64,000 nt of DNA from Promerops cafer (taxonomy: Eukaryota > Chordata > Aves > Passeriformes > Nectariniidae). Numbering within the stretch: the stretch's first letter is position 1; every line of letters begins with the position of its first letter. The notes beneath the pieces were generated by a model that was not told the DNA's origin, did no database searches, and was given only the letters and a program-made list of their open reading frames with translations. Location of the stretch: NCBI GenBank assembly GCA_013398275.1, contig VZSE01014926.1:62001-126000 (forward strand), read 5' to 3'. The position numbers were made by a program, and so were the translations under genes. Below are positions 1 through 12,256 of the stretch, piece after piece.

Positions 1-1122
1 CCATATAATCACTCATAGTAATTATTCTGTATTCTTTTTTAATGGGTAGATTTCCATAATTCTGTGTGAATGCAGTATCTAACCTGCGTAAACTAGAAAT
101 AACCAATGATGGATAAAATAAATTTAAACAGAACTCAGTTCCATTGAAATTGAGTATATGCTCAAAAAACCCTCCTGCTAAAATCTGCTGTAAGATATAA
201 GCTATCAACAATTCCACAATCAGTTTAACTTGTAATGTCAAAATGACTAAATAGTACTTATATTAGAAAAAATATGCATGGGAAAAAAATGTACTACCAT
301 AATACTTATTTCTGTTCACTTTCTTTCCTTTTACGAAAGATGGTTCCAAATGATATAAAAAAAAAATTAATTACTTTTATGTTTTCTTTCAAAATTGATC
401 CTCTTTTCATATAACCAAATCCTTTGGTTTTGTAGACTGGTGTACACTGCTGCGATAATTTTTAGCGTAGCAAACTCTTCAACAGGTCTGCAGTTGCATT
501 TCATATCAGATAACTTCTGGATTTGGCAATGTCAAACATTAGGATGTGATAGTTTGGATTAGACAAAAAACTAAAATCCTAAAGCACTAAAGATTAATTT
601 TGGATCATTTCCCAGTGTGAGTAGAGGAAACACTATTTTTTGGTGAAGTTGGCTGGGAAAAGTAATTGGGAATAATTTACAGGGAAGGAATAATCCTTAG
701 AACATAATCCCCTACAGGATCTCTGGATGACTATGTATCTCTTGCCCATCTGTATATTTTAGTCTCAGAACAGCTAAAATTGTGGGAATATTAGGGTCTA
801 CATACAACTCTGAATCCAGTGAACCTGTAAATCTCATTTTAATGTGATCTTTGAAATCAGAAAAATCATCTGCAGCTGAGGTGACCAAATCATGTTCTTA
901 TAAATTATTTATTGACTGAATATTCTTCATACACATGTGCCTCTCTGTTTTACCATCACTAAAACTGAAAACTGTAGAGTCATATATGAAACATGGTAGT
1001 GTCAGATTTGATCAGATTATTTGATTTCCATCAACTGTGTCTGTCTGTTCATTTTAAGTAGTTAGATGTTGATGTCAAAGACAGTGTAAAAAGTGGTCCT
1101 AAAACATAAGATCCTAGAGTTC
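1..1122. other. AT-rich non-coding DNA
   Basis: No reading frame of note, RNA gene or recognisable repeat was seen here. The sequence is AT-rich with short A and T runs, as expected for avian intergenic or intronic DNA. Confidence 0.6.
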
Positions 1123-2225
1123 CGTAGTGGGTTGACTGTGGGCTGGATACCAGATACCCACCAAAGCAGCTACATGATCCCTCTTGATAGCTGGACAGGG
1201 GAGAGAATATGTAACAAAGGGTTCATTGAGAAAAGGAGATCACTCACCAAATACTGTCACAGGCAAAACAGAATCAAATTAGAGATATTAATTGAATTTA
1301 TTACTAGCAAGAGAAGAGCAGGGTAATGAGAAATAAAATAAGACCTTGAAAAGACCTTCCCCCAACCCCTCCCTCCTCCCACCTCTACCTCCTGCCCCAC
1401 AGTGCCACAGGGAGACAGGGAATGGGGCTTATGGACACTTCACCACACGCTGTTTCTCCCCCTGCTCCCATACAGGGTCCTTCCCATGGCAGACAGCTCT
1501 CCATAAACTTTTCCAATGTGAGCATGGGCAATAGTTCTCTCCCAGCTCTTCCAACATGGGTTATTCTTCCATGAGGCATGTGTGTCCTTCCATGTGTCCT
1601 TCAGGCACAGCCTGCTCCAGCGTGGGTCCCCAGTGGGGTCACAAGTCCTACCAGGAAATCTGCTCCAGCGTGGGCTCCTCTCCCCAGGTCTGCAGGTCCC
1701 TGCCAGGAGCCTGCTCCATCATGGGCCTCCCAGGGGCCCATGACCATGCTCCTCTCAGGCATCACACACCTGTTCCAGTGTGGGTCTCCTGCACGGGCTG
1801 CAGGTGGATCTCTGTATCCCTGTGGACCTCTATGGGCTGCAGGAGCACAGCTGCCTCACCAAGGGCTGCACCGTGGGCTGCAGGGGAATCTCAGCTCCGG
1901 CTCAGCCTGGAGCACCTCTGGTCCCTCCTTTTGCACTGTCCTTGGTGTCTGCAGAGTTGTTCCTCTCACAGATTCTCACTCTGCTATTCTCTGGCTGCAA
2001 TTAAATCTGCATAATAACCCTTTCTTTTCTTCTTAAATGTTATCACAGAGGCATTACCACCATCACTGATGAGTTCCATCTTGGCCAGAAGCACATCTGT
2101 CTTGGAGCCGGCTGGCAATTATTCTGCTGGACATGGAGGAATCTCCTGTCATTTTCTCCCAGCAGCCACCCCTGTAAGACCCTGCTATAAATCCTGGCCA
2201 TGCAAACAATACAGCATGATTCTGA
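1123..2225 (-). mobile_element. Endogenous retrovirus LTR, minus strand (copy 1 of inverted pair)
   Basis: Read on the minus strand this matches the general plan of a common avian ERV LTR. It has a U3 with TTTAAG-type sequence, a G+C-rich middle made of degenerate repeats around 'cacgctggagcag', a 'tattttatttctcattatcc' stretch, a poly(A) signal, and a 3' end resembling TTTGGTGGGTATCTGG...CAACCCACTAC. The 3' boundary is about 1123. The outer 5' limit is uncertain: similarity to the second copy at 11270-12582 can be followed to about 2225, but is much weaker beyond 2066. No retroviral coding sequence is attached, so it is a solo or partial LTR. No convincing target-site duplication was found. 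The family name is not asserted. Confidence 0.75.
1297..1302 (-). promoter_or_regulatory. AATAAA poly(A) signal of the minus-strand LTR
   Basis: TTTATT on the plus strand, i.e. AATAAA in LTR sense. It lies in the same place relative to the 3' part as the AATAAA at 12436 in the other copy. Assigned by position within the LTR; no evidence of current use. Confidence 0.45.
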
Positions 2226-2275
2226 ATTAGCCTGTCGGCAGAAAGGAAAAAATACAATAGTAATAACAACTTTCA

Positions 2276-2312
2276 GTGTGTATGTGTGTGTATATGTGTT
2301 AAGGTGTGTGTT
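2276..2312. repeat. TG/TA-rich simple repeat
   Basis: A run dominated by tgtg and tata dinucleotides just outside the LTR-related sequence. Confidence 0.6.
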
Positions 2313-4839
2313 TAAAATTTGCATCTATGGGGAAATACAATAGAACACATCCCAATTATATCATAAATGATGAATAATACACATTTTCATCTGATATATA
2401 ATGAAATTTAAACTTTATTACCATTGTCAATATAATCAATACGTACCAGTTGCAACTGACATATAGAGAGACAGCCTTAGTGTAATAAAATGAATTTTGA
2501 TAAGCAGAGCCACAGCAAGTCTGTTCCCATGCAGTGCAACTTCATTAAAGTATCCATGCAGGAAGCAAAAACATAACATTCAAGCAGTGAAATGGAGAGA
2601 TTGTGCATTCCAAGAAAAGACTTTCTTTACTTCAACTTGTCCATTTCTCCCTAGAGTTCATAACAACCTTGAGAAATCAACCACATCATGGTGTGAAACT
2701 ACATTTCTGTTGTCTTAACACACCTGTGAAATGTTGGATTCCTAGCAAAATTGTGGCACATCCAGAATTTTATCAAGATTGTCTAATAGTACTGAAGTTG
2801 TGGTACTATAAAAAAAGTACTTATAAAAATATTGAACAGCTTGAATAATAATTTCACTTTTCCTATATTATGTGTACTTTTAAGAAAAGTTTATTCCGAC
2901 AACAACCAATTAACCAAAACTCTATAATTAGAAAATGGGAGACAGTCAAGTTTTTGTGGGTTTCTATGCATGTGCTCTGAGACTGTTATTTGGTATGATT
3001 CTTCTGTGAGGCCAGTTCTGGTCTCCTTATTCAGATACTGGGGGGTACTCAGAGGTTGTCACTGGGATTTCTGGTTCATCTTCTCTTCTGAAGCAGGACA
3101 GTTTTGATATTTCCTTGAAAAGACAAAAAATATTGTGTACTCTTTGCATTTGCAGGCCTTCAAGCACTTCATGAAGAGCATGATCCTCCTTATCTTCCCT
3201 TTTCCATCTAGGCAAAAAAAAGAACAAAACCTGGACTAGAACTTTTTCTTCCAAGCCCTTCTTCATGTCTATTAGTATCTGTGGCACTGAGATAGTGAAA
3301 ATTTGAGTAGTTTTCAGAGCAATAGTTTTTCCTATTCTTCATCCTTCCATAGGAAATTACTTCCTACAACAGCCTCTTGAGTTCTGCAGAATATCTTTGC
3401 TGTCATCCAAAAATGTTGGTTGTTCATTCCATTACAAGTTGTAAAGAGAACCATAAAAGAAAACCAAGTTCTAAAATTCTGTACCTGTTAGAGTTCTTCC
3501 CTAAGTCAAGAGTACCCCATCAGGTGGCTAGGGTATTCTTTGTCAGTACTGTTGTGAAGGAGAATCTTAAGAAGACCTACACAAATAATCAGCCACACCA
3601 CTACAATACTGTCTTGTTTCTAAAACTTCTCTTTGAAGGCAAAAGCAATCAACTTATGAGAAAGAATCCCTCAAAATAAAGTAATAACTAAGCTGTGTTT
3701 TGATTATTTGTTTAATGTTTTTAAGTTCAGAGGACAAATAGCTTTAAATATTAAGGATACTTGGCATTTTTCTAGTTTGTTATGCAATTCAATTGTCAGC
3801 ACATATCAGTCATTTGTCTAGGAGTAACTCTGATTTTGATTTATACAGTGCTGACAGAACAAAATTACTTACTTAATTTTTCTTCTCCTCCATGTTTTTC
3901 ATTACTAAGAACACCTTCCTCAGCTGGAGTTCAATCTATATATTACTCAGGAGTACAGATTATTTCCCAAGCTTAGGTAGGAATTTTGCATTTATCTTTT
4001 AACTGTTGTGGCAGAGTAGTTGAGAGAAGGCTCTCAGTCAGGCAAAATAAGTAGGACACAGTGATTGTATGGATGGTTATGATTAGATTTGTTGCAAATA
4101 CAATATCTAAATATTGTCAATGCAGTGTCTAAATAACAACTCTATTACAATGGATTGCAGTATAACTAAGTCATAGTCCCAAGCTGCAGTGAAATCACTT
4201 TGCTTTCTAAACTTCTTAGAGGAGTCTAGGTGTGGCTCCGTCAAGTTAGTCTGAGATTTGGGCAACAGACTGTGTCTGAAGGGTTTGGCTAGAAACATAC
4301 ATGCTTGCAGCCTTTGGCCTTGCAAAATTCACAATTACCAAGCAACAAAATCCCTATGAAGCTACTTTGGAACTTTATGTACATATTTGACTGGATCTTA
4401 GTGTTTTTACTCAGACAACCAAAAGTGACAAAAACATCCCTGCTGAGGTGTGGGGAATGCACCCAGAAGCTGCTTGTAATATTGAGACGCCAGTTTGCCC
4501 AGCTGGGCAGATATGCAGCAGCATTTTATATTGTTATGCAAGCACTAAAGTCAATTGCAAATATCTCTGTTCCCTCATCTCTGGAATAAAGTTATTGAGC
4601 ATACAGACAGTTCTTCTTGCAAAACCTATTTGGTCTTCTTATCTTAGGGCAAAACAGATTGCACCATCACAGAGAGCAGAAAGGGAAATGGAGTGTGTGG
4701 GGGTCTGTGGAGGTGTGTGTGAGACACACATGAAGACCCAATTATATTTCACAGTTGTCAATATTAAGTCATTTGAAATTATTTCTTATGATTTTGCATG
4801 CAGACATTAGTAGCTAGATGACAGTCATATTATTTCATT
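2313..4839. other. AT-rich non-coding DNA
   Basis: No recognised gene or repeat. The only frame that drew attention is an 86-codon minus-strand frame at 3027-3287, rich in charged residues near its end (RREDEPEIPV). It matches nothing I recognise and its length is within chance for this region. Confidence 0.5.
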
Positions 4840-4932
4840 TTAGGTAGCCATGCAAGGAATAACAGCTTGGACCCAATTATCCTTGTGGTTCCCTTCTAAC
4901 TCAAGATATCCTATCTTTCTATGATATATGAT
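4840..4932 (+). mobile_element. CR1 LINE 3'-end fragment
   Basis: A short CR1 tail. It aligns by eye with the better CR1 3' end at 23770-23856, sharing 'aggtag', 'caagga', 'gatccttatgg'-like and 'cccttc.aact' blocks in the same order, and ends in degenerate tatgat octamers. It is heavily diverged and severely 5'-truncated, so it is an old insertion. Confidence 0.65.
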
Positions 4933-7900
4933 AAACGAATATTTAAGCTGCTAAATCAGACACTCAGGAGTTAGATACCCCAGTTTCAAATTTGCCTTTA
5001 TAGGTCTCCTACACATACATATTTAATGAGACTTTTTAACTGTAACACCCTTCGCACCAGAGGAATCTTTTCTTCAGTGTTTCAGGCAGAGAATACTCAC
5101 TATGAAGCATATATTTATATATTTTTTCTGGTTTTATTATTTAGCCCTATGCCTGTCTTATTGAACACTATTCAGACTATGTTCTAAAAGGCAGAATTAT
5201 TCATATTTTTTTGTCTGTGCTATAAGATCAACACAATCAAAAATTAGATTTTTTAAAGCATTCTTCTGAGAAGAAGATTTGGCTGTAGGCATAAGGAGTC
5301 TAAAAGGTTACTTAAGACAAAGGAATATGTGGTTTTTGTTCATTTTTATTCTACACTCTTACTTCTCTCTTCTCACTTGCAATTTTGAAATATCGTTCTG
5401 TGGAAGCTGGCCCTTTGCAAGCTCTTACATTGCAACAATTGATAGCTTAGTAGCCTTCAGTGTAGGAGTAAAAAAGAACCTGCATTTTCTTACAATGTCA
5501 AGGTACAGTGGCAAGGTTTGGAGTACAAGGAAGGAAACTATACATTTAGGAAAGTGTGAATAGTGAAGAGACTGGACAGATTAAATTGCTGATTCAATGT
5601 GAAATCTTTGAAAGCCGGGAGTAGACAGATTTTCTCATTTTAAGATTTGCATTTAGTTCATTTAGGATATTTTAGTCTTTAATCTGAGCGTTAAGATATA
5701 TCATTAAAAACATCTGACAGAGAAAGCCTAAAGGAATAAAAATCTTAAATTTAAAAGCGTTATGAATTAAATCTCGTATCTACAACATAGGGTGGGATTT
5801 CTTCAGAATTTTTAGATCTGTGTAAAACCAGCTTATCTGCTGATCTTTGCAATTTGTTTATATCAGACTCATGTATTTCAAATTTTAAATATTGGAAGGT
5901 TACAATAAGTGAGAACTGGAAAATATAGCATTCAAGTTCAATGAGAAAAATCAAACAGCAATATTTTATTAATGGGGTCATTAACAACATTAACAGCAGT
6001 ATCATTACAATATGTAATGTTAGTTAAACTCATATTGTCTATCTGGTATATTCTTAATTAATACATTAACTAAATATTTTGGAAATTTTTGGTCATTTAA
6101 GATAGGGACTGGATGCTTCCAAAAAGTCTAAGATAGTCCCAAAATAGCTTTGATGTTCCAGGAGAAACAAATCCTTAAACATGAGTAAACCTGAAGAGTG
6201 ATCTATTTTATAAGTAAAGAAGGCATTTTTATAGAGCTACCAGTGATAATCAACTGTGTCAAATTTGAACTAAGAGTAAGCTGCAGTTATTGAGACACAA
6301 GCTTCTGAAAAGTAACGCTACGTAGATCTCACAGCCTTATCACAGAGTGAGTTGTGTCACCTTATAATGTGATATAGATGATTCTTGATTGAGTAGAAGC
6401 ATGTAATTCAATTGAAGAGTTCTGCTGACACAAGAGCAGCCTTCAGGTGATTTATGAACGAGAGCAGAGCACTTCATTGAATTACAATCTTGGTATTCAG
6501 CTTGGAAAGGGTTTTCAATATACATCATTATCGTCATCCTGGAGAGGAGGGGGGAGAGGAATTTAGGGAAGTGAAGAAAACAGATAATGAAATTTTTGAC
6601 TTGGAAACATGTGCAAGGAAATAGTTTCAACTCAGATTTTTAAAACAAAGTTTATAATATTTGCATCCATGAAATGCTTGAAATTTGGAATCCTTGGACA
6701 TAATTTTATGTTTCCCCAAACCAAAACACTGGGTGTCTTATGGCTGTTTCATTATATGTATCGTAATTAACTGACAAGTATTTTCCATTCAAAAAAGCAA
6801 TTAATCCATGTTTTCCTTAGCAACTATAATTTAGGACCACTAATGCAATAAACTAATTCTTCCCTTAAGATTCACTGGCTGAATAAAGAGGCAACTGTTC
6901 CCATGCAGGAGACTGTTAGTGTATAGAAAAAACAATCATAATGAAAGCCAATTTTTCTTTTCCAGTGTAACTTGTTTTCAGCAGACATGTATTCATGAGG
7001 CTGGTACACAGAAGCAAGTGAAGGCTATGAGATTACATCTCATTTCCCCACTTGTGTATGCATTATTGTGTATGCAGGGTTCAAGGCCTCTGAGTCAGTT
7101 GGATCTCAGCCCACCTATTTCCTCATAAATGAAGGCCTGTGAAAGTGTCCATGCAGTGAGTCCATGATCTTGCCATATTATAAATCAGAACACATCCAGC
7201 ATTCAGGAGAACCCAAGAAGTCAGTGGCCCTTGGGTTTAAACATACAGTGTTAGCCATAGAGAACTGATGAGGTACAGACACTGTGTAACCCCTTCTGAA
7301 ACATCCCTAGAACATTTAGTCCTCAATTATTCAGTTGTACACAATTATCACTAAATATTTGATATATTTAATTATCAATGCAGCTCACTCATGTATTATG
7401 AATTTTATGCAAGAACATGAACAGGTAATAACACAGTCATTTTGAATAGGCAAGGAACAACAAGTAGACGTAGTATTGTTTGCTTACAGAGAAGCAGTCA
7501 GGTACACGTCCCTCACAGAGGTGTTCTGTGAGAAAGTTCAGACATAAAAGAAAACTAGTTAGGGGTGTTGCTAGAAGCAGCTGTGCAAAACAAGTTGCAC
7601 TAACTCTCTTCCTGAGGCACAATTCCTTCTCAGATTCTTTCAGCATCAAGGGCATGGATTTTCTTCTAGCATATATAATACCAAGTAATTCTGCAGCCAC
7701 AAGGATGTTTAAAAATGTGTAAAAAAATATATTTTTAGAAACTATCAGTAATAGACCATCAAGATCTGATCATCAGCTATATAAAGCACACCTATTTTTA
7801 CCACTGGCTTCATAGTGAATACAATGAGGGTTATCAAACTTTAAAGATACACTCATTTTACAATAAAATAAAAAATAAAACGAGGAGAAAGTCATAATAA

Positions 7901-7963
7901 TACAAAGAGGAATATCTTGAAGAGCTGATATATGCAGCATATTGTCAAAGAAGTTGCTACAGA
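4933..7963. other. AT-rich non-coding DNA
   Basis: Nothing beyond short chance reading frames and A/T runs. No repeat family recognised. Confidence 0.55.
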
Positions 7964-8152
7964 AATCACAGAATCTTTGAGTGTCTGAGATGGTGCAGCA
8001 GCTCTGGAGATCTATTAGTCCAACAACTTCTCAGAGCAGGGTTAGCAGCAGCAGGTTACTCAGGACTGTGTCCAGGTGTGTTTAAGTACCTCCAAAGATG
8101 GAGACTGCAACTTCTCAGGAAAGCCTGTGCCAGTTTTTGACAATCCTCTCAC
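7964..8152 (-). mobile_element. CR1 LINE 3'-end fragment
   Basis: Begins with 'aatcacagaatc', the reverse complement of a CR1 terminal octamer. It continues through typical reversed CR1 sequence: 'gtccaacaacttctcagagcag', 'caggttactcaggactgtgtcc', 'tccaaagatggagactgcaac'. Similarity fades after about 8152. The element is in minus orientation, 5'-truncated and diverged. Confidence 0.8.
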
Positions 8153-8572
8153 AAAAACCAGCTCCACTACCTGATAGCATAGCCCCTTCACCAGAGCACA
8201 CATCCCACACATGCCAAGAACCTATGCCTCTGGCTCCAGCAAAAAGTCCCAAATATTGCAGCAACTTCTTTCTGCACAGGTACCTTGTTCCTCAGGAGCT
8301 TGGGTCTCTGATGTAGCAAAGACACAGAGAGTATTTCCTCAGTGTGTTAAAGTACTCATCTTTCAGTAACAGCTTTGGCTATAGACACACACATGAGATA
8401 TTACCTCAAGACAAAATGACAGCTAACAAATTATTTGTGAGACAACCAGAAAGCATTATGAAAAGATAAAAAAGTTTACTTCATCTGCTAAAGTATATAA
8501 TTTGAGATATGTTTATATATACTATGTGTAGAATCATGGAATTGAAAATAGGACAAAAGGATCCTTCTCCCA
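8153..8572. other. Non-coding DNA between CR1 and LTR
   Basis: No gene recognised. A few bases around 8529-8545 resemble a CR1 end ('agaatcatggaatt') but are too short to call. Confidence 0.5.
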
Positions 8573-9137
8573 TGTATTGATTTTGGCTGGGGTAGATTTA
8601 ATTTTCTTCACAATGGCTGGTATGGGGCTGTGTTTTGGATTTGTGCTGAACACAGAGTAGATAATATAGAGATGATTTTGTTATTACTGAGCAGGGCTTA
8701 CACACAGCCAAGGCCTTTTCTGCTTTTTATACTGACAGGCCAATGGGGGTCCATGGGAGTTTGGGAAGGGACACAGATGAGACAAGTGACCCAAATTGAC
8801 CAAAGGGATACTCCAGACCATACAACATCATGCTCAGTATAAAAGGTGAGGGGAAGAAGGAGTGGAAATTTAGAGTGATGGTGTTTGTCTTTCCAAATGA
8901 CCACTACACATGATGGGGCCCTGTCTTGACACTTGACAGCTCACTGGAAATAGTGAATGAATCCCTTGTTCTGTTTTGCTTCTGTGCACAGCTTTCGATT
9001 CTAGTATCAAACTGCCTTTATCTCAACCCATGAGATTTCTACCTTTTACCCTTCCATTCTCTATTTGATCCTGCTTTCAAGGCAGTGAGTGAGCAGCTGT
9101 ACAGGACTTTGTTGCTGTCTGGGATTAAACCGTGACA
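8573..9137 (+). mobile_element. Solo LTR of an avian ERVL-like endogenous retrovirus
   Basis: It starts TGTATTGATTTTGGCTGGGG and ends ...ATTAAACCGTGACA, matching the end structure of a widespread avian ERVL-type LTR (TGTCCTGGTTT...GGTTAAACCACGACA form). Internal landmarks occur in the expected order: 'gtgctgtgttttggattt'-like sequence, 'gacccaaattgaccaaaggg', a TATA box after 'catgctcag', then 'ctttatctcaacccatgag'. The flanking five bases are tccca (8568-8572) and cccca (9138-9142), 4 of 5 identical, a plausible decayed target-site duplication. At 565 bp without internal retroviral genes it is a solo LTR. The same family occurs in reverse at 40241-41251. Confidence 0.85.
8838..8844 (+). promoter_or_regulatory. 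TATA box of ERVL-like LTR
   Basis: TATAAAA directly after 'catgctcag', the position where this LTR family normally has its TATA element. Marks the likely U3/R promoter of the LTR; no evidence of activity. Confidence 0.55.
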
Positions 9138-10325
9138 CCCCAGTAAAATCTGTGAGAAATATTAACACTTGAAATAATCTGATTATTTTTTCCTGTGGAA
9201 TTTTCTATGGGAGCTTGGAAAAGGACTGGTCTAACTGCCCAAGACCTCTCAAAGATAACTTTTATTTTTTTAATCCCATGTGTGTATCTGCTTAGTGTTA
9301 TCTTTCAAGTCAACACAGAGGCAAAATATAATTCCAAGGGTGTCTCTCAAGCCTGGAAGTGTTTGGAGTTGGTTTTCTGCAGATTTGTTGTTAGAGTTTG
9401 ATAGTTTGATTTTTTGTTTTGGGATTTTTTTTTTTTTTTCCAGTAGATGCATGCAAAGTGAGGGAGCCTGCCAGCATACAATTCAAAAATTGAATTTTAA
9501 AGGGTCTTTAATCAAACTGATCAGTTTGGATATGTTCAGTCAGAAGATTTACCATGTGGAACTGGAGAGAGATTGAGAAGTCAGCAAAAACTTGTTTTAA
9601 TTTGAGCCCACAGTGGATAATTAGAGCGATGTGCATTTCATCTTATATACACTACATGTGAGTAAATATCTAATCCCATCTTTCTAACCTTGTTAAACTT
9701 AGTACTATAAAATAAAATGAAGGAGTTGGTAATTGCATTTTCAAAAGTATACCTAGAGGCCACAGACTCATGGATTGCTTAATTTCTTGTTCTTAACAAT
9801 AAAATGGGACATGGAGCTTTAAAGCCCAGAAGGGCTGCTGTGTAGTTTAAGGAAGGAAATGAATTCTGAGAGCAATGAGCTAATAAGATGCCACTTTTCT
9901 GTCTCTATTTCCAGTGTTCTTTACAAAAGGGGATATTCTCAGAAGCTCTCTGAATAATGAGAAATGAATATTCTAAAGAACATAACCAAAACAACTAAAC
10001 CTGTGAAACAGATTCTGTGAAACTGTTCTCCTGCAGTACTTACCTCTGCCCTATTAGACATCATTAATGGTGCTCTAAGGACATAGATGTCATCTTTTTT
10101 GTTGTCTGAGAGGTTTGTTTTTTACAGATAAATCTTAAGATGAAGCTGTTAACAAAAACAGAGCTCTTAACCCTAGTATCTTCACTCTCCTCTATTTAAT
10201 TTTGCATGCTTGGAGGTTTATCCTGTAACTCCTTCCTCTTTAACTCTTGCATAATCCTGTTGCTAAGTTCCCTTGGTGCCATTGCATAAAGTTCCAGTTT
10301 GGTAGAGCAGCATATCACCTCGTCT
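9138..10325. other. Non-coding DNA
   Basis: AT-rich with a poly(T) run near 9424-9440. No gene or repeat family recognised. Confidence 0.55.
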
Positions 10326-11110
10326 TGGGGTGATTTTATGGTGATTAGTCTATTCCCTGATCATCTCCTCTATGCCGAGAAATGGCTGGTGTAGCCTTAA
10401 GGTGGGTCTAGGGACCAGAGGGAGCCTCTTCAGCAGGCTTTTTTGAAAGCCTCACCCCCAGGTGTCCAGGTGCCATGCAGACTGTGGTTTTTTAGCTTAG
10501 CTAGTTTTTGTTAGCTTAGGCAAGAAGGTTTTTCCTTTCCCTGGCATTGGAGAGGCTGCTGCAGCAGCAATCCTTCAGCAGCATTTTTCAAAGTCAACTG
10601 GATGGTTTGGTTTTGGTCCAAGATCAGAGAGAATGACCAGCGAGAGAAGGATCAGCTGGGATTAGCCGGAAAGGTGAGGGGCTGCTCCATTTTGGCCCCA
10701 GACCTTGGAAAAGCCGAGCTGGCGAGAGAAATCCCATCTGCTTCATCTGCTGTGAAGAACAGACCAACATCAGAGATTCACCAGGTTCCATCTGGTTTTG
10801 TCTGAGCTGCTGTGTGGACCTTTTGGGTTTTTTTTCCTTCAGACATATTTTCTCTCCACCACGTTGCCAGCCATTGTGGTTTTTTACTTTCCCTGGCATT
10901 TTGGTTTTTTTTTATTCTGGGGGCAGTAAGGTCTGATTGTTCAATATCTAGCATTTATTTACCCTTTTTTTCCCCATGCCATGTGGGCACTTGGTTTGTC
11001 AGTAAACAGGTTTCTTTTCACTTTCATCCACTAGCACTAATTTCTTTTTTCAGAGGAAACACTCATTCCAGAGTGTTTTTCTCCTAAACTTGTCTCTAAA
11101 CCGAGACACA
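10326..11110 (+). mobile_element. ERV LTR of a second family, plus strand
   Basis: This resembles a passerine ERV LTR recalled by character: 'ggtgattttatggtgatt' near the start, 'agcaggctttttt.aaagcctcaccccaggtgt', 'aggcaagaaggtttttcctttccctggc', 'agagaatgaccagcgagag', then 'cagtaaacagg', 'ttcactttcatccactag' and an end reading 'ctaaacttgtctctaaacc.agacaca'. Likely limits are TG at 10326 and CA at 11110. Flanking hexamers tcgtct and ccctct agree at 4 of 6 positions, only weak support for a duplication. An alternative start is 10483. No internal retroviral genes are attached. It abuts a different LTR starting near 11270. Confidence 0.65.
11001..11006 (+). promoter_or_regulatory. AGTAAA variant poly(A) signal in LTR
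   Basis: AGTAAA about 100 bases before the LTR 3' end, in the 'cagtaaacagg' block. A variant polyadenylation hexamer placed as expected for the R/U5 boundary. Inferred from position only. Confidence 0.35.
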
Positions 11111-11757
11111 CCCTCTCGTGGTGTAGAAGGTGAAATCACTGCCGATGAATGCTGATTCTGATAATTTGCTGATCATGTAAGTGAGTAGAATTTAAGGAAT
11201 GTAGTGGAGAATCTTGCTTTGCTTCTTGCTTTATTGAAGTTGTATTGGATATGTGTAGCAAGGTGTTGACAGCAGAGCAGCTACAGGGGTGGCATCTGGG
11301 AGAAGATGACAGAAGATTCCTCCATGTCTGGCAGAGTAAAACCCTGGTGGCTCCAAGACAGACCCACTCCTGCCCAAGGCTGGACCTACTGGATGTGATG
11401 GTGGTAATGCCTCTGTGATAACATTTAAGAAGAAAAAAAAAGGTTATTATGCAGATTTAATTGCAGCCAGAGAATAGCAGAGTGAGAATCTGTGAGAGGA
11501 ACAACTCTGCAGACACCAAGGACAGTGCAAAAGGAGGGACCAGAGGTGCTCCAGGCTGAGCCGGAGCTGAGATTCCCCTGCAGCCCACGGTGCAGCCCTT
11601 GGTGAGGCAGCTGTGCTCCTGCAGCCCATAGAGGTCCACAGGGATACAGAGATCCACCTGCAGCCCGTGCAGGAGACCCACACTGGAACAGGTGTGTGAT
11701 GCCTGAGAGGAGCATGGTCATGGGCCCCTGGGAGGCCCATGATGGAGCAGGCTCCTG

Positions 11758-12256
11758 GCAGGGACCTGCAGACCTGGGGAGAGGAGCCCACGCTGGAGCA
11801 GATTTCCTGGTAGGACTTGTGACCCCACTGGGGACCCACGCTGGAGCAGGCTGTGCCTGAAGGACACATGGAAGGACACACATGCCTCATGGAAGAATAA
11901 CCCATGTTGGAAGAGCTGGGAGAGAACTATTGCCCATGCTCACATTGGAAAAGTTTATGGAGAGCTGTCTGCCATGGGAAGGACCCTGTATGGGAGCAGG
12001 GGGAGANGCAGGGACCTGCAGACCTGGGGAGAGGAGCCCACGCTGGAGCAGATTTCCTGGTAGGACTTGTGACCCCACTGGGGACCCACGCTGGAGCAGG
12101 CTGTGCCTGAAGGACACATGGAAGGACACACATGCCTCATGGAAGAATAACCCATGTTGGAAGAGTTGGGAGAGAACGGTTGCCCATGCTCACATTGGAA
12201 AAGTTTATGGAGAGCTGTCTGCCATGGGAAGGACCCCGTATGGGAGCAGGGGAAGG
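11758..12256. repeat. 249-bp direct duplication split by one N
   Basis: 11758-12006 and 12008-12256 align end to end with a few differences (for example agctggg/agttggg, aactatt/aacggtt, ccctgta/ccccgta). The left unit matches the other LTR copy at 1455 onward; the right unit does not match it exactly. The N at the joint indicates an unresolved assembly join. Confidence 0.85.
12007..12007. other. Single-N assembly join
   Basis: One ambiguous base exactly between two copies of a 249-bp segment. Most simply a contig join where the two ends overlap but were not merged. Confidence 0.85.

Noticed and set aside
1556..2036. Overlapping 152-codon frames, repeated on the minus strand at 11425-11905
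   Set aside because: They lie inside the G+C-rich middle of an LTR. Their identity between the two places reflects the repeat, not a protein family.
1118..2076. agttc before 1123 and again at 2072-2076, as a possible target-site duplication
   Set aside because: Similarity to the other LTR copy continues past 2076 and there is no CA end at 2071, so the match is probably chance.
8529..8560. Possible CR1 terminal scrap ('agaatcatggaatt')
   Set aside because: Too short and without the following CR1 blocks.
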